From: Chryseobacterium sp. c4a
Lineage (GTDB): Bacteria; Bacteroidota; Bacteroidia; Flavobacteriales; Weeksellaceae
Assembly: GCF_009900745.1 (NCBI RefSeq)
Contig: NZ_WXVU01000013.1
Coordinates: forward strand, 110,075 to 174,074
DNA: 64,000 nucleotides
Direction of reading: 5' to 3'
Below the pieces are notes generated by a model, which was given only the letters and a program-made list of their open reading frames with translations, was not told the origin of the DNA and searched no databases. Both the position numbers and the translations under genes were made by a program. Below are positions 23,831-32,466 of this stretch, piece by piece; positions within the stretch are counted from its first letter, which is position 1; every line of letters starts with the position of its first letter.

Positions 23831-24840
23831 TTTTCAAAACATATAACTCTATAGAAAATGCTTACCAAACCCGTGTGATCGATCAAATCAGACTACAGGG
23901 CTTTGGGGATGAGGTTTTCATTGTGCAGGAAAAAGTTCATGGAGCTAATTTCTCTTTCTTTACCGACGGAAAGGAAATTAAGATCGGGAAGCGAACTGCT
24001 TTTATCGAAAAGGATGAAAAATTTTTCAATGCACATCAGATTTTGGAACGCTACAGAAAAAATGTAATAGAGGTGTTCTGGAAGGTAAAAACCATGTACC
24101 CGGATGTTGAAACTGTGGTGATCTACGGTGAATTGTTCGGTGGCGGTTACAAACATAAAGAAGTAGAACCTGTAAAAGATGCTGTGAAAGTGCAGAAAGG
24201 AATTGAATATGCGCCTCACAATGACTTTTATGCTTTTGATATTAAACTGAATGGGATTACCTATTTGGATACGGAAGTGATCAATCAGATTTTTGAGGAG
24301 ACAGGATTTTTCTATGCAAGAACCCTTTTTCAGGGAACTCTGGAGGAAGCTTTGAGGTTTCCCAATGTTTTCAATTCAAAAATTCCGGGTTGGTTTGGGC
24401 TTCCCGAATTAAACAATATGTGTGAAGGAACCATTATCAAAACTCTAAAAACCAGATATTTTGGAAACGGATCCAGAGTCATTCTGAAAAATAAGAATGA
24501 AAAATGGATCGAGAAGTCTAAAATGGTCAAAAAACAAGATAAAATTGTCCAGAAACAGGTTTATTTCAGTGAAACTGCTCAAAATATTTGGGATGAAATC
24601 CAAAGATATGCAACAGTGAACCGCCTGAATAATGTGGTGAGCAAAATCGGCGAATTCGAACCTAAAATGATAGGAAAAGTGATTGGTCTTTTTGCACAAG
24701 ACATTTTAGAAGATTTTGAAAAAGATTTTCCGGCAGTTTTTACAACCATTGAAAAAGAAGAACAGAAAAGGATCAATAAAAAGTTGAATTCTTTAGTGAT
24801 TGATATTGTGAAAGAAGAATTAAATTCAGCAAAAGTATAG
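23827..24840 (+). CDS. RNA ligase, T4 Rnl2 family
   Basis: 337 residues. Nucleotidyltransferase motifs are in order: motif I EKVHGANFSF with nucleophile Lys about residue 36, motif III-like VVIYGELFGGG, motif IV MCEGTIIKT, and motif V VILKNKNEKW. KxHGxN and the length mark the Rnl2 branch, which seals 3'-OH/5'-phosphate nicks in RNA using ATP. A C-terminal domain of about 110 residues follows. The start overlaps the cREC gene by four bases. Confidence 0.92.
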   Translation: MIFKTYNSIENAYQTRVIDQIRLQGFGDEVFIVQEKVHGANFSFFTDGKEIKIGKRTAFIEKDEKFFNAHQILERYRKNVIEVFWKVKTMYPDVETVVIYGELFGGGYKHKEVEPVKDAVKVQKGIEYAPHNDFYAFDIKLNGITYLDTEVINQIFEETGFFYARTLFQGTLEEALRFPNVFNSKIPGWFGLPELNNMCEGTIIKTLKTRYFGNGSRVILKNKNEKWIEKSKMVKKQDKIVQKQVYFSETAQNIWDEIQRYATVNRLNNVVSKIGEFEPKMIGKVIGLFAQDILEDFEKDFPAVFTTIEKEEQKRINKKLNSLVIDIVKEELNSAKV

Positions 24841-24892
24841 TTTGGGATTGATGCCAATGAATAAAGAACTTTTGCCATTAAAACAATTAAAA

Positions 24893-25483
24893 ATGAAAAA
24901 GATAAGTACATTATTCAAAAAAGATATAAATAATTTAGGAAGAGTTATTAACGAAATTAATCCTGAAAACAATTGGGTTTTTGATGGAAAAGCTATTGCT
25001 ACGCAAAAGTTTGATGGTTCTGCATGTGCAGTGATCAATGGTAAATTATACAAAAGATACGATGCCAAAAAAGGTAAAACAGCTCCTGAAGGTGCAATTC
25101 CATGTCAGGAAGCAGATCTTACTACAGGCCATCATCCGCATTGGGTAGAGTGTAGCATGGAGAAAAAAGATGATCAGTACTTCTGGGAAGGTTTCAATGC
25201 GTTGGCCGAATCGGGCAAGGTAGAAGAGGGTACTTACGAACTTATTGGTGAGAAAGTGCAGGGAAATCCTGAAAATATTAAAGGTCATTTATTAGTAAAG
25301 CACGGAAATAATATTCTTAGTTTAGAAAGTTTGGATTTTGAATTTATCAAAAACTTTCTGAGCAATCCTGAGAATAATATGGAAGGTATTGTTTTCCATC
25401 ATACAGCGGATAATCGTATGTGTAAGATCAGGAAATCTGATTTTGGTATACGTAGAAAAGCGATAAAAGAACTTATTGTTTAA
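24893..25483 (+). CDS. Second RNA ligase-type nucleotidyltransferase (compact)
   Basis: Start at MKKISTLFKK; a longer in-frame start at 24842 adds 17 poorly fitting residues. 196 residues. Motif I ATQKFDGSAC (Lys about 39), motif III-like YELIGEKVQGNP, motif IV MEGIVFHH, and motif V CKIRKSDFGIRRK. This is the minimal catalytic core with almost no C-terminal domain, similar to small RNA ligases annotated as DUF5565/RNA ligase 1 family. It is not a paralogue of the Rnl2 gene just upstream, so the operon has two different ligases. Confidence 0.85.
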   Translation: MKKISTLFKKDINNLGRVINEINPENNWVFDGKAIATQKFDGSACAVINGKLYKRYDAKKGKTAPEGAIPCQEADLTTGHHPHWVECSMEKKDDQYFWEGFNALAESGKVEEGTYELIGEKVQGNPENIKGHLLVKHGNNILSLESLDFEFIKNFLSNPENNMEGIVFHHTADNRMCKIRKSDFGIRRKAIKELIV

Positions 25484-25494
25484 AATAAAGATGA

Positions 25495-25532
25495 AGTTTC
25501 GGTAATTTATTTTACCGGAACTTTTTTATGTA
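25495..25532 (+). terminator. Rho-independent terminator after the second ligase gene
   Basis: AAGTTTCGGTAA pairs with TTACCGGAACTT around a TTTATT loop, followed by TTTTTTA. It may split the repair genes into two transcripts. Confidence 0.8.
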
Positions 25533-25608
25533 TAAATGCAACCACAAATCTAGATATTTTTGAGTCTATAAAGGTGAAATTGTTAGTATTCACATTAGGC
25601 AGCCAGTT

Positions 25609-25676
25609 TGTCATTCCATAGGAATCCCTACGGTAAAAATTTAAAATGATATTTAGATTCCTACGGAATGACAAAG
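25609..25676. repeat. Inverted repeat TGTCATTCC...GGAATGACA
   Basis: TGTCATTCCATAGGAATC at left and GATTCCTACGGAATGACA at right can pair. A common type of intergenic repeat in flavobacteria. Confidence 0.6.
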
Positions 25677-25709
25677 AAATTGGTTTTGTGGTTTAAAAAG
25701 AAAGAAAAA

Positions 25710-26651
25710 ATGTTACAGGCAGAAATAAAAAGTCTTTTAAAAGAAGACATCAGTATATTAATAAAAGTTCCCAACTCCGCAAAGCACTATTTGTGTGATT
25801 GTGGAGAGGCCAGTTTATTAACGGTAAAAGAAGCGCAGGCGATATCGGCGATATTGATCAGCCATACTCATATCGATCATTTTTCCAATTTTGATGGTAT
25901 TTTCAGACATCAGATTGGAAGTGGAGAAAAAGTCGTTATCTGTGGGCCAAAAAATATTCATCAGCAAATTGAAGCAAGATTAAAATCCTATACCTGGAAT
26001 TTAATAGCAGAAGATGCTATTGAATATGAGATCCGTGAAATTGTTTCCAAAGAAGAAATCAAGGTTTATACCCTTCGTCCTCCTTACTGGAATATTGAAT
26101 ATGTAAAGACTCAGAATTTCCTTTTTGAAGATGAATTTGTAAATATAGATTTTGCTATTCTTGATCACAAAACAGATTCCATTGCGTACCTTTTTAAAGA
26201 AAAGGATACCGTTACTTTTCATGAAAATGCTTCTGGTTTTAAGAAAGGAAAATGGATCAGTGAACTGAAAGCAGCCTTTGAAAATAATGATCCGGATAAA
26301 GAAATTGAAATAGAAGGAACTCTGTATAAAACATCAGATTTGTTTCATTTGTTAACCAGAAATGAAGGTTACAAATTAGGAGTAATCATGGATCATGCTG
26401 CGGATGAAGACAATTATAAAAAGATAAAAGAAGTCTTCAGCAATGCAGATACAGTCTATATTGAAACATTTTACAAGGATTCAGATCAGGAATTTGCAAA
26501 GATTAATTATCACAGTTTTGCCTCTGCATCTGGAAAAATCATGAATGAGTGTAAGGTAAAAGAAGCCATTCCGATCCATTTTTCAAGAAGATATACTGAA
26601 AATGATCAACAAGAAATTGAAACCGCTTTTTATCAAGCTTTTCAAAATTAA
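25710..26651 (+). CDS. RNase Z-like MBL-fold hydrolase
   Basis: 313 residues from MLQAEIKSLLK; an in-frame ATG at 25668 lies inside an intergenic repeat and is unlikely. The zinc motif ISHTHIDHFSNFDG fits HxHxDH. Later metal ligands are likely in VIMDHAADEDNY and IPIHFSRRY. The order and HFSxRY ending resemble the tRNase Z branch. Within this operon it may cleave tRNA-like transcripts at their 3' ends or open cyclic phosphates; that is inferred from neighbours. Confidence 0.8.
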   Translation: MLQAEIKSLLKEDISILIKVPNSAKHYLCDCGEASLLTVKEAQAISAILISHTHIDHFSNFDGIFRHQIGSGEKVVICGPKNIHQQIEARLKSYTWNLIAEDAIEYEIREIVSKEEIKVYTLRPPYWNIEYVKTQNFLFEDEFVNIDFAILDHKTDSIAYLFKEKDTVTFHENASGFKKGKWISELKAAFENNDPDKEIEIEGTLYKTSDLFHLLTRNEGYKLGVIMDHAADEDNYKKIKEVFSNADTVYIETFYKDSDQEFAKINYHSFASASGKIMNECKVKEAIPIHFSRRYTENDQQEIETAFYQAFQN

Positions 26652-26785
26652 AAAACGTAGTACTTCTTTCAGAAAAAGTCCCAGTTGAAGACCTAGTATT
26701 TTCCTTCTCAGGAGGAATGTTAAATCTACAATTTGACGGGTGGTTCTAAACACTACCAATAACTAAACAAAAAAATTAAAAAACA
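26652..26785 (+). other. Unassigned 134-base gap with local hairpins
   Basis: The end GGTGGT-TCTAAAC-ACTACC forms a six-pair hairpin with a seven-base loop, and TTCC...GGAA forms another. GTAGT near the start could pair with ACTAC at the end. I cannot assign it to the tRNA-like, R or Y families. Confidence 0.3.
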
Positions 26786-27349
26786 ATGAAACCTAATATA
26801 TTTTTTACAGCAGACCATCACTTTGGTCACGAAAATATTATAAAATTCTCCGAAAGACCCTTTGAGTCTATGGAGCAGATGAATCAAGAACTGATTAAAA
26901 GATGGAATGAAAGAATCAATCCCGGAGATACGGTTTACCATTTAGGAGATTTCAGTCTTGGGAAACCGGATTTTACAAAAGAAATCTTAGATCAGCTGAA
27001 CGGAAACATCCATTTGATCAAAGGAAATCATGAAGGAGCAGCTTTAACGTACCCTAAGCGATTTGCCTCCATCAGAGATTATCATGAATTGAAAATTGAT
27101 GAGCCGGATACCAGCAATGGAAAACAGAAAATCATTCTTTTTCATTACGCCATGCGCACCTGGAATGGCTCACATCGTGGAGTCTGGCAGCTATACGGAC
27201 ATTCACACGGAACATTGCCGGATGATGAAATGGCATTGAGCTTCGATGTAGGAGTAGATTGCCACAATTTTTACCCGATTTCCTACGAAGAAGTCAAGGA
27301 AATCATGAAAAAGAAAAAATGGACACCACCATTTGCCCCTCGAGAGTAG
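26786..27349 (+). CDS. Calcineurin-like metallophosphoesterase
   Basis: 187 residues with all motifs of the family: TADHHFGHENI (DxH), VYHLGDFSLG (GDxx), LIKGNHEG (GNHE), LFHYAMRTW and LYGHSHGTLP (GHxH). Two-metal phosphoesterases of this size hydrolyse phosphomonoesters or cyclic phosphodiesters. In this operon a natural role is removing a terminal or cyclic phosphate from broken RNA before ligation; this is inference. Confidence 0.88.
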   Translation: MKPNIFFTADHHFGHENIIKFSERPFESMEQMNQELIKRWNERINPGDTVYHLGDFSLGKPDFTKEILDQLNGNIHLIKGNHEGAALTYPKRFASIRDYHELKIDEPDTSNGKQKIILFHYAMRTWNGSHRGVWQLYGHSHGTLPDDEMALSFDVGVDCHNFYPISYEEVKEIMKKKKWTPPFAPRE

Positions 27350-27489
27350 TAGACAGGAGAGCTTGGGAGAAAAGAATTTAAACAGAAAATAAATCAATAG
27401 CTAAATGATGCCATATTTATGGTATCCAGATTCTTTATGACCTGGTTTATTGACTTTATCCTGCTCTCATTAATACATTGTACACAACC

Positions 27490-28035
27490 ATGAAAACAAC
27501 CAATGAAATCATAATTGTCGATTTGGAAGCAACCTGTTGGGAAAACGACAGGATTCCAATCGGACAGAAAGTAGATATTATCGAAATGGGAATTTGTAAA
27601 TTGGATCTGATATCCAAAACTATTTCCCAAAAACAAAGCATTTATGTCATTCCCGAAAGATCAGAAATCAATAGATTCTGTACAAAGCTAACAGGAATTA
27701 CCCCGCAATTAATAGAAGAAAAAGGAATCTATTTTGAAGAAGCCTGTGAAAAGATCAGAGATGAATACAACCCTGAATCTCTTACCTGGGCCGGATACGG
27801 AAACTTCGACAGAGAACAGATTATTGAACAATCCGACTGGCTCGGAATTGAAAATCCTTTTTCAGGACAATACCTTGATGTGATGTATGAATTCAAAAGA
27901 CATTTCAGACTTCATAAATCTATTGGCTTGAAAAGAGCTCTGGATCATCTGAAAATGGATTTCGACGGAAACCATCACAGCGGAGCAGACGATGCTTATA
28001 ATACCGCCAAAATTCTCAATAAGATTTTGGAATAA
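27490..28035 (+). CDS. DEDDh 3'-5' exonuclease, paralogue 2
   Basis: 181 residues from MKTTNEIIIV; an ATG 12 bases upstream is also in frame. Motifs: IVDLEATCWEND (I), TWAGYGNFDREQI (II) and NHHSGADDAYNTAKIL (III). It shares motif III almost residue for residue with the enzyme at 22076, so the two are recent paralogues. Same inferred role in RNA 3' trimming. Confidence 0.87.
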   Translation: MKTTNEIIIVDLEATCWENDRIPIGQKVDIIEMGICKLDLISKTISQKQSIYVIPERSEINRFCTKLTGITPQLIEEKGIYFEEACEKIRDEYNPESLTWAGYGNFDREQIIEQSDWLGIENPFSGQYLDVMYEFKRHFRLHKSIGLKRALDHLKMDFDGNHHSGADDAYNTAKILNKILE

Positions 28036-28104
28036 CTTTTTAGATGGAAGTATAAAAATCAAAACTATACATTACTTCCATCCTTTAATTTTAAATATAA
28101 AACA

Positions 28105-28656
28105 ATGAAAACAACAGAAAATATACTCATTATAGACCTTGAAGCCACGTGTTGGGAAAAGTACCCGCCGAGAGGTCAGGAAAGTGAGATAATCGAAATC
28201 GGGGTTTGTATCATGAATGCAAAAACCGGTAAAATCTCTCAAAATGAAGGGATTTTAATAAAACCCCAACATTCAAAAGTGAGCCCGTTCTGTACGGAGC
28301 TTACTACTCTTACTCAAAATATGTTGGATAATGAAGGAATCATGCTGGATGATGCTTTTGATATCCTGAGAGCAGAATACGATTCAGAAGAATTGACCTG
28401 GGCAAGCTATGGAAACTATGATCTGAATATGCTTCAGAACCAGGCCAGAAGATTTTATGTGGATTATCCTTTAAGTGATGACCATATCAATGTGAAAACA
28501 TTATTCGGTGAAATTCATCCTACGGTAAGAAAAAGTGTAGGAATGCAAAGAGCCCTGAATGAACTTGGGTTTAAATTAGACGGAACCCATCACAGAGGAG
28601 TAGATGATGCCAGAAATATTGCCAAGATTCTGCATTGGTGCCTACAGCATAATTAA
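28105..28656 (+). CDS. DEDDh 3'-5' exonuclease, paralogue 3
   Basis: 183 residues. Motifs: IIDLEATCWEKY (I), TWASYGNYDLNML (II) and THHRGVDDARNIAKIL (III). More diverged from the other two. It is 69 bases after paralogue 2 and followed by a terminator, so it is probably the last gene of the repair operon. Confidence 0.87.
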   Translation: MKTTENILIIDLEATCWEKYPPRGQESEIIEIGVCIMNAKTGKISQNEGILIKPQHSKVSPFCTELTTLTQNMLDNEGIMLDDAFDILRAEYDSEELTWASYGNYDLNMLQNQARRFYVDYPLSDDHINVKTLFGEIHPTVRKSVGMQRALNELGFKLDGTHHRGVDDARNIAKILHWCLQHN

Positions 28657-28683
28657 AATCTAAATAGATAATAATTGATATGA

Positions 28684-28720
28684 AGAGACTGCTCCGAAAG
28701 GTTCAGTCTTTTTTTATGGC
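28684..28720 (+). terminator. Rho-independent terminator ending the RNA-repair operon
   Basis: AGACTG(CT)CC-GAAA-GG(TT)CAGTCT with a GAAA loop, followed by seven T. Confidence 0.85.
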
Positions 28721-28738
28721 CTTTTATTTTTTATAATT

Positions 28739-28746
28739 TACCTTTG
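28739..28746 (+). promoter_or_regulatory. -7 element of the helicase gene
   Basis: TACCTTTG, an exact TAnnTTTG match, ending seven bases before the only plausible start codon (TTG, 28754). In-frame stops (TGA, TAA) lie between promoter and start, so the mRNA leader would be nearly absent. Confidence 0.6.
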
Positions 28747-28753
28747 ATAAAAA

Positions 28754-30736
28754 TTGTATCCCTTGGAGGAGCTCATCAAACTACTGGAACATACCAACAG
28801 AAGCGTTTTTCTGACAGGGAAAGCAGGAACTGGAAAAACTACCTTCCTGAATGATTTTGTAAAGAAAACACGTAAAAAACATATTATTGTTGCTCCTACC
28901 GGGATTGCAGCAATTAATGCTGGTGGAGTAACCATACATTCATTGTTTGCCATTCCTTCACGAACCTTTGTTCCTACCACAGAATTTGTTGATCCTAATC
29001 TTGCGATGAATATCAATGAGTTGTTTCCCCATTTTAAGTACAGAAAAGAAAAACTGGATCTTTTTCGGGAAATAGAATTAATTATTATTGATGAAGTATC
29101 CATGTTGAGAGCTGATTTACTGGATATGATGGATCATTCTTTAAGAAGAGTAAGACGAAATCAATTGCCGTTTGGAGGAGTTCAGTTGTTATTAATAGGA
29201 GATCTATATCAATTGCCGCCTGTGGTAAGAGATGATTCTGAAAGGATTTTATCAAAATTCTACGAAACTCCTTTTTTCTTTTCGGCCAAGGCTTTACAAA
29301 ATGTACGATTAATCACTGTAGAATTAACAACGGTATACCGTCAGCAGGATGAAGAATTTTTAGAAATACTCGATGCAGTAAGACATGCAGACTTTCACGA
29401 ACTGGATTTTGAAAAATTAAATTCCCGATACAATCCTGATTTTGAGCCTGAAAATGAAACCTACATTCATCTATGTTCTCATAATCGTATTGCAGATCAT
29501 ATTAATCAGAAAAAACTCACGGAGCTCAATGAAGAATCTATGTTGTATAAAGCTTCAGTGATTGGGGAGTTTAAAGAAACCCAATATCCGATGGAAGAAA
29601 CTCTGGAGCTGAAAGTGGGTGCTCAGATTATGTTTATTAGAAATGATTCATCGCCTGATAAAAACTTTTACAATGGGAAGCTCGCGGAAATTTCCTATCT
29701 CGATGAAGATATTATAAAAGTCGTATTGGATGAAAGTAAAAAAGAAATTATCGTAACCACCGAAGTCTGGGAACAGAAAAGATATACTCTTGATGCTGAT
29801 AAAAACATTCAAACAGAAGTATTGGGAAGTTTTGAACAATATCCTATACGATTGGCTTGGGCAGTTACCATTCATAAAAGTCAGGGATTGACATTTGATC
29901 GTGTCATTATTGATGCCGGAAGATCCTTTGCCAGTGGGCAGGTCTATGTTGCATTAAGCCGTTGCAGAACTTTGAATGGAATCGTCTTGAAATCTAAAAT
30001 TTCACAGAATGCTATATTCAAAGATCATAGAATTGAAGACTTTCAGCAGGTTACCAATGCCAATGACAGGCTTACACAGATCATTGAACATGAAAAATAT
30101 GATTATACATTGCATAAAGTTCAAATGACATTAGATGCAGCGTGGATAAAAGAAACAGTCTTGATTTGGAAAGAAATAGCTCTAATGGCAAAGATGTCGG
30201 ATCAGGAAAAGATAGATGCTTTGTCTGATGAGTTTGAAAGAGAAAGCGAGCACCTTTTTAAAGTATCTGAAAAATTTAAAAGAATAATCCGTTTGAAATT
30301 AGCCGATTTTATAGCTGGAGAAATTCAATGGAGTGAGGTCGAAGAAAAATGTCAGGGCGCTGTACACTTTTTTTATAAGAATACTGCAGAAAAATTTTTA
30401 TTGCCTTTGAAAAGTCTTTACTCGGATACGATAGGAACTAAAGGCTTAAAAAAATTCAATGAAGAAACGAAAACCTTTTTGTATGATCTTGAAAACTACA
30501 TTGAAAGATTGAAAGCCAGTTACCTGTTGGATGTGCTGTTATTTGATAAAGAAATTGAAATAGATACTTCAATAACCGTTGTTAAAAAACCAACACACCT
30601 TATTACCTTTCAATTATTTGATGAAGGGATGCCTCCTTTTGAAATTGCTGAAAAAAGAAATCTTACTCTGGCAACCATCTACAGGCATCTGGCAAAAATG
30701 GGATTGACAGAAGTAGAGAGAACTTTTAAACAATAA
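28754..30736 (+). CDS. Pif1/RecD-like helicase with C-terminal HTH
   Basis: 660 residues, start TTG (another TTG at 28763). Walker A is GKAGTGKTTF at about residues 22-31, motif II is IIIDEVSML, and later motifs are TTVYRQQDEEF, TIHKSQGLTFDRVIID and VYVALSRCR, which identify a superfamily 1B Pif1/RecD-like helicase. The C-terminus (FQLFDEGMPPFEIAEKRNLTLATIYRHLAKM) is a helix-turn-helix of the kind found on many Bacteroidetes helicases. It unwinds DNA or RNA/DNA using ATP. A terminator and its own promoter separate it from the repair operon. Confidence 0.9.
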   Translation: MYPLEELIKLLEHTNRSVFLTGKAGTGKTTFLNDFVKKTRKKHIIVAPTGIAAINAGGVTIHSLFAIPSRTFVPTTEFVDPNLAMNINELFPHFKYRKEKLDLFREIELIIIDEVSMLRADLLDMMDHSLRRVRRNQLPFGGVQLLLIGDLYQLPPVVRDDSERILSKFYETPFFFSAKALQNVRLITVELTTVYRQQDEEFLEILDAVRHADFHELDFEKLNSRYNPDFEPENETYIHLCSHNRIADHINQKKLTELNEESMLYKASVIGEFKETQYPMEETLELKVGAQIMFIRNDSSPDKNFYNGKLAEISYLDEDIIKVVLDESKKEIIVTTEVWEQKRYTLDADKNIQTEVLGSFEQYPIRLAWAVTIHKSQGLTFDRVIIDAGRSFASGQVYVALSRCRTLNGIVLKSKISQNAIFKDHRIEDFQQVTNANDRLTQIIEHEKYDYTLHKVQMTLDAAWIKETVLIWKEIALMAKMSDQEKIDALSDEFERESEHLFKVSEKFKRIIRLKLADFIAGEIQWSEVEEKCQGAVHFFYKNTAEKFLLPLKSLYSDTIGTKGLKKFNEETKTFLYDLENYIERLKASYLLDVLLFDKEIEIDTSITVVKKPTHLITFQLFDEGMPPFEIAEKRNLTLATIYRHLAKMGLTEVERTFKQ

Positions 30737-30749
30737 TATCACCTCAACA

Positions 30750-31649
30750 CTATGCTCTAACTCCTGGGCTTAATTCTGTAATTTGATCATAGATTGAAGG
30801 ATATAATTCCGGTGGAATAGAATGCCCCATTCCTTCAATCAGAATAAATTGTGCATCGGGAATAGAATCTGCAATATCTTTTCCACAATCCGGATGAAAA
30901 ATAGGATCCTGAGTTCCATGGATAACCAAAGTTGGAATTTTGATTCTCGTTAAAACTTCCCGATCATACCGATAAGTAGCTATGGCCAGCAGTTGTCTTA
31001 TAATACCGTCTTTTGTGTTTGAGCGGGTAAGCTCTTCTTCAATCATTTCTCTTTCTAAGTTTTCATCCAGTTTATATAAATCTCCTGAAATTCTTCTAGC
31101 AAAAAATAGCTTATCCTTAATATAACCCTCTTTATCTGCAATTGGATCTACTGAAGGTTTCATCATCATGGCCATAACATCAGGATCTGAAGGTGGTAAA
31201 GCCGGATTCAGAGATGTTGACATGATGATCGTTAATGATAAAACCCTTTCAGGATAGTACGACCCTAATAATTGGGCGATAATTCCACCCATAGATCTGC
31301 CTGCAAAATGAGCCTTTTCAATCTGTAAATAATCAAGTAAGCCAATCACGTCCTTGGCCATATCCATCAGAGAATAAGGAATATCTTCTGCTTTTATTTT
31401 AGAAAAGAAAGTCTGATGATTTCCAGTAAAATTCAAGGGTTTATGAGAATGAAAAACAGACATTCCGGAATCTCTGTTATCAAACCGGATCACTCTTAAA
31501 CCGTGTTGTACCAATAATTCACAAAATGTATCATCCCAGCGAATCATCTGGCTTCCCAATCCTGAAATCAGTACTATGGTCTGTTGATGTTCCGCTCCTA
31601 AGATTTCATAGCAAAGATCAACTTCATTTATTTCAACAATATGGTTCAT
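30750..31649 (-). CDS. Alpha/beta hydrolase
   Basis: 299 residues. The nucleophile elbow is AGRSMGGIIAQ, the acid is in IHGTQDPIFHP, and the His is in IEGMGHSIPPEL: a complete Ser-Asp-His triad of the alpha/beta hydrolase fold. No signal peptide, so cytoplasmic. An esterase or similar; substrate unknown. It overlaps the GIY-YIG gene by four bases and is presumably in one operon with it and MarR. Confidence 0.9.
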   Translation of the reverse strand: MNHIVEINEVDLCYEILGAEHQQTIVLISGLGSQMIRWDDTFCELLVQHGLRVIRFDNRDSGMSVFHSHKPLNFTGNHQTFFSKIKAEDIPYSLMDMAKDVIGLLDYLQIEKAHFAGRSMGGIIAQLLGSYYPERVLSLTIIMSTSLNPALPPSDPDVMAMMMKPSVDPIADKEGYIKDKLFFARRISGDLYKLDENLEREMIEEELTRSNTKDGIIRQLLAIATYRYDREVLTRIKIPTLVIHGTQDPIFHPDCGKDIADSIPDAQFILIEGMGHSIPPELYPSIYDQITELSPGVRA

Positions 31650-31990
31650 AATCCGTAAAGTTCTCCGTCAATTTCCGATAGGGCAGTTCGTTCTGCCTTT
31701 AAGATCTCCTGACGGTAATTAACATATTTATTTTCCTGAGTAGGAATAATGGTTATAAATTCAAAACTGAAATTTTCACTTCCATATTCATTCCAGTCTT
31801 GTTGTAGCTGAGTATTGGTGTATAAGCCACTTTGTAATACAAACTTCATCTTATTGACCAATGCTTCCAGATTCAATGCTCCTTTGATATATTGTTTTCC
31901 ATTTATATTATTTCTCACAGCAAGTACTCCCATGGTGATAACATGGTTTTTTGCCTTTTCTCGAAGTTGCTGTTTTATAGTATTTTTCAT
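31646..31990 (-). CDS. GIY-YIG family protein
   Basis: 114 residues. MGVLAVRNNINGKQYIKGALNLEALVNKMKF resembles the first strands of the GIY-YIG nuclease fold, in a variant where the Tyr residues are partly replaced (GVLAV, QYIKG). TQLQQDWNEYGSENFSFEFI and KYVNYRQEILKAERTALSE complete a domain seen in small Bacteroidetes GIY-YIG proteins. Whether it still cuts nucleic acid is unclear. Middle gene of a three-gene minus-strand operon. Confidence 0.72.
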   Translation of the reverse strand: MKNTIKQQLREKAKNHVITMGVLAVRNNINGKQYIKGALNLEALVNKMKFVLQSGLYTNTQLQQDWNEYGSENFSFEFITIIPTQENKYVNYRQEILKAERTALSEIDGELYGL

Positions 31991-31996
31991 ATTGAT

Positions 31997-32395
31997 CTAT
32001 TTAATATTTCCACCCAATTCGGATAAAAGTTCAGTAGCTGTTTGCAGTTGTTTATTCTTTTTTGAAGAAAGAATATTCTTGGTGGCATATTCAGCAGTTA
32101 CTTTTGCTTCTTCAAATATTTTTTTTCCATTAGGAGTAATCACAACATAGCTTACCCTGGCATCTCTTTCATTGGTTTCTCTTCCCACCAATCCTATTTT
32201 TTCCAGAGGATTTAGTAAACGGGTGATACCGGAAGCTGTAACCCCAATTTTCTCAGCCAAATCAATTCTGCGCATTTTGCTTTCAGAAGATTGACTAAGG
32301 ATATAAAGAATCACAAAATCATTAAATCCCAACCCATGGGAACTCAGAGAATCAAACTTTCGGACAATAACCGATTGTAGTTTGTTGATATTCAT
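31997..32395 (-). CDS. MarR family transcriptional regulator
   Basis: 132 residues from MNINKLQSV; an upstream ATG at 32422 adds nine residues. The winged helix is visible in RIDLAEKIGVTASGITRLLNPLEKIGLVGRETNERDARVSYVVITPNGKKIFEEA. MarR dimers repress by binding palindromes. A palindrome overlapping its own promoter region (32430-32450) suggests autoregulation of the MarR/GIY-YIG/hydrolase operon. Confidence 0.88.
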   Translation of the reverse strand: MNINKLQSVIVRKFDSLSSHGLGFNDFVILYILSQSSESKMRRIDLAEKIGVTASGITRLLNPLEKIGLVGRETNERDARVSYVVITPNGKKIFEEAKVTAEYATKNILSSKKNKQLQTATELLSELGGNIK

Positions 32396-32428
32396 TAAAA
32401 ATAATAATTCAGAGCTTATCATTGAAAA

Positions 32429-32466
32429 GTATTTGAGTTCTCAAGTATTTTATTTTTGCAAATATA
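32429..32466 (-). promoter_or_regulatory. Promoter and probable operator of the MarR operon
   Basis: On the minus strand TATATTTG (plus 32459-32466) is a good -7 element. Just downstream, AGTATTTGAG and CTCAAGTATT (plus 32429-32448) form an imperfect palindrome matching 8 of 10 positions, with core TTGAG-TT-CTCAA. It sits over the transcription start. Confidence 0.6.

Noticed and set aside
24842..24892. Upstream start for the compact RNA ligase
   Set aside because: The added 17 residues precede a much better start with an A-rich leader (ATTAAAA before ATG 24893).
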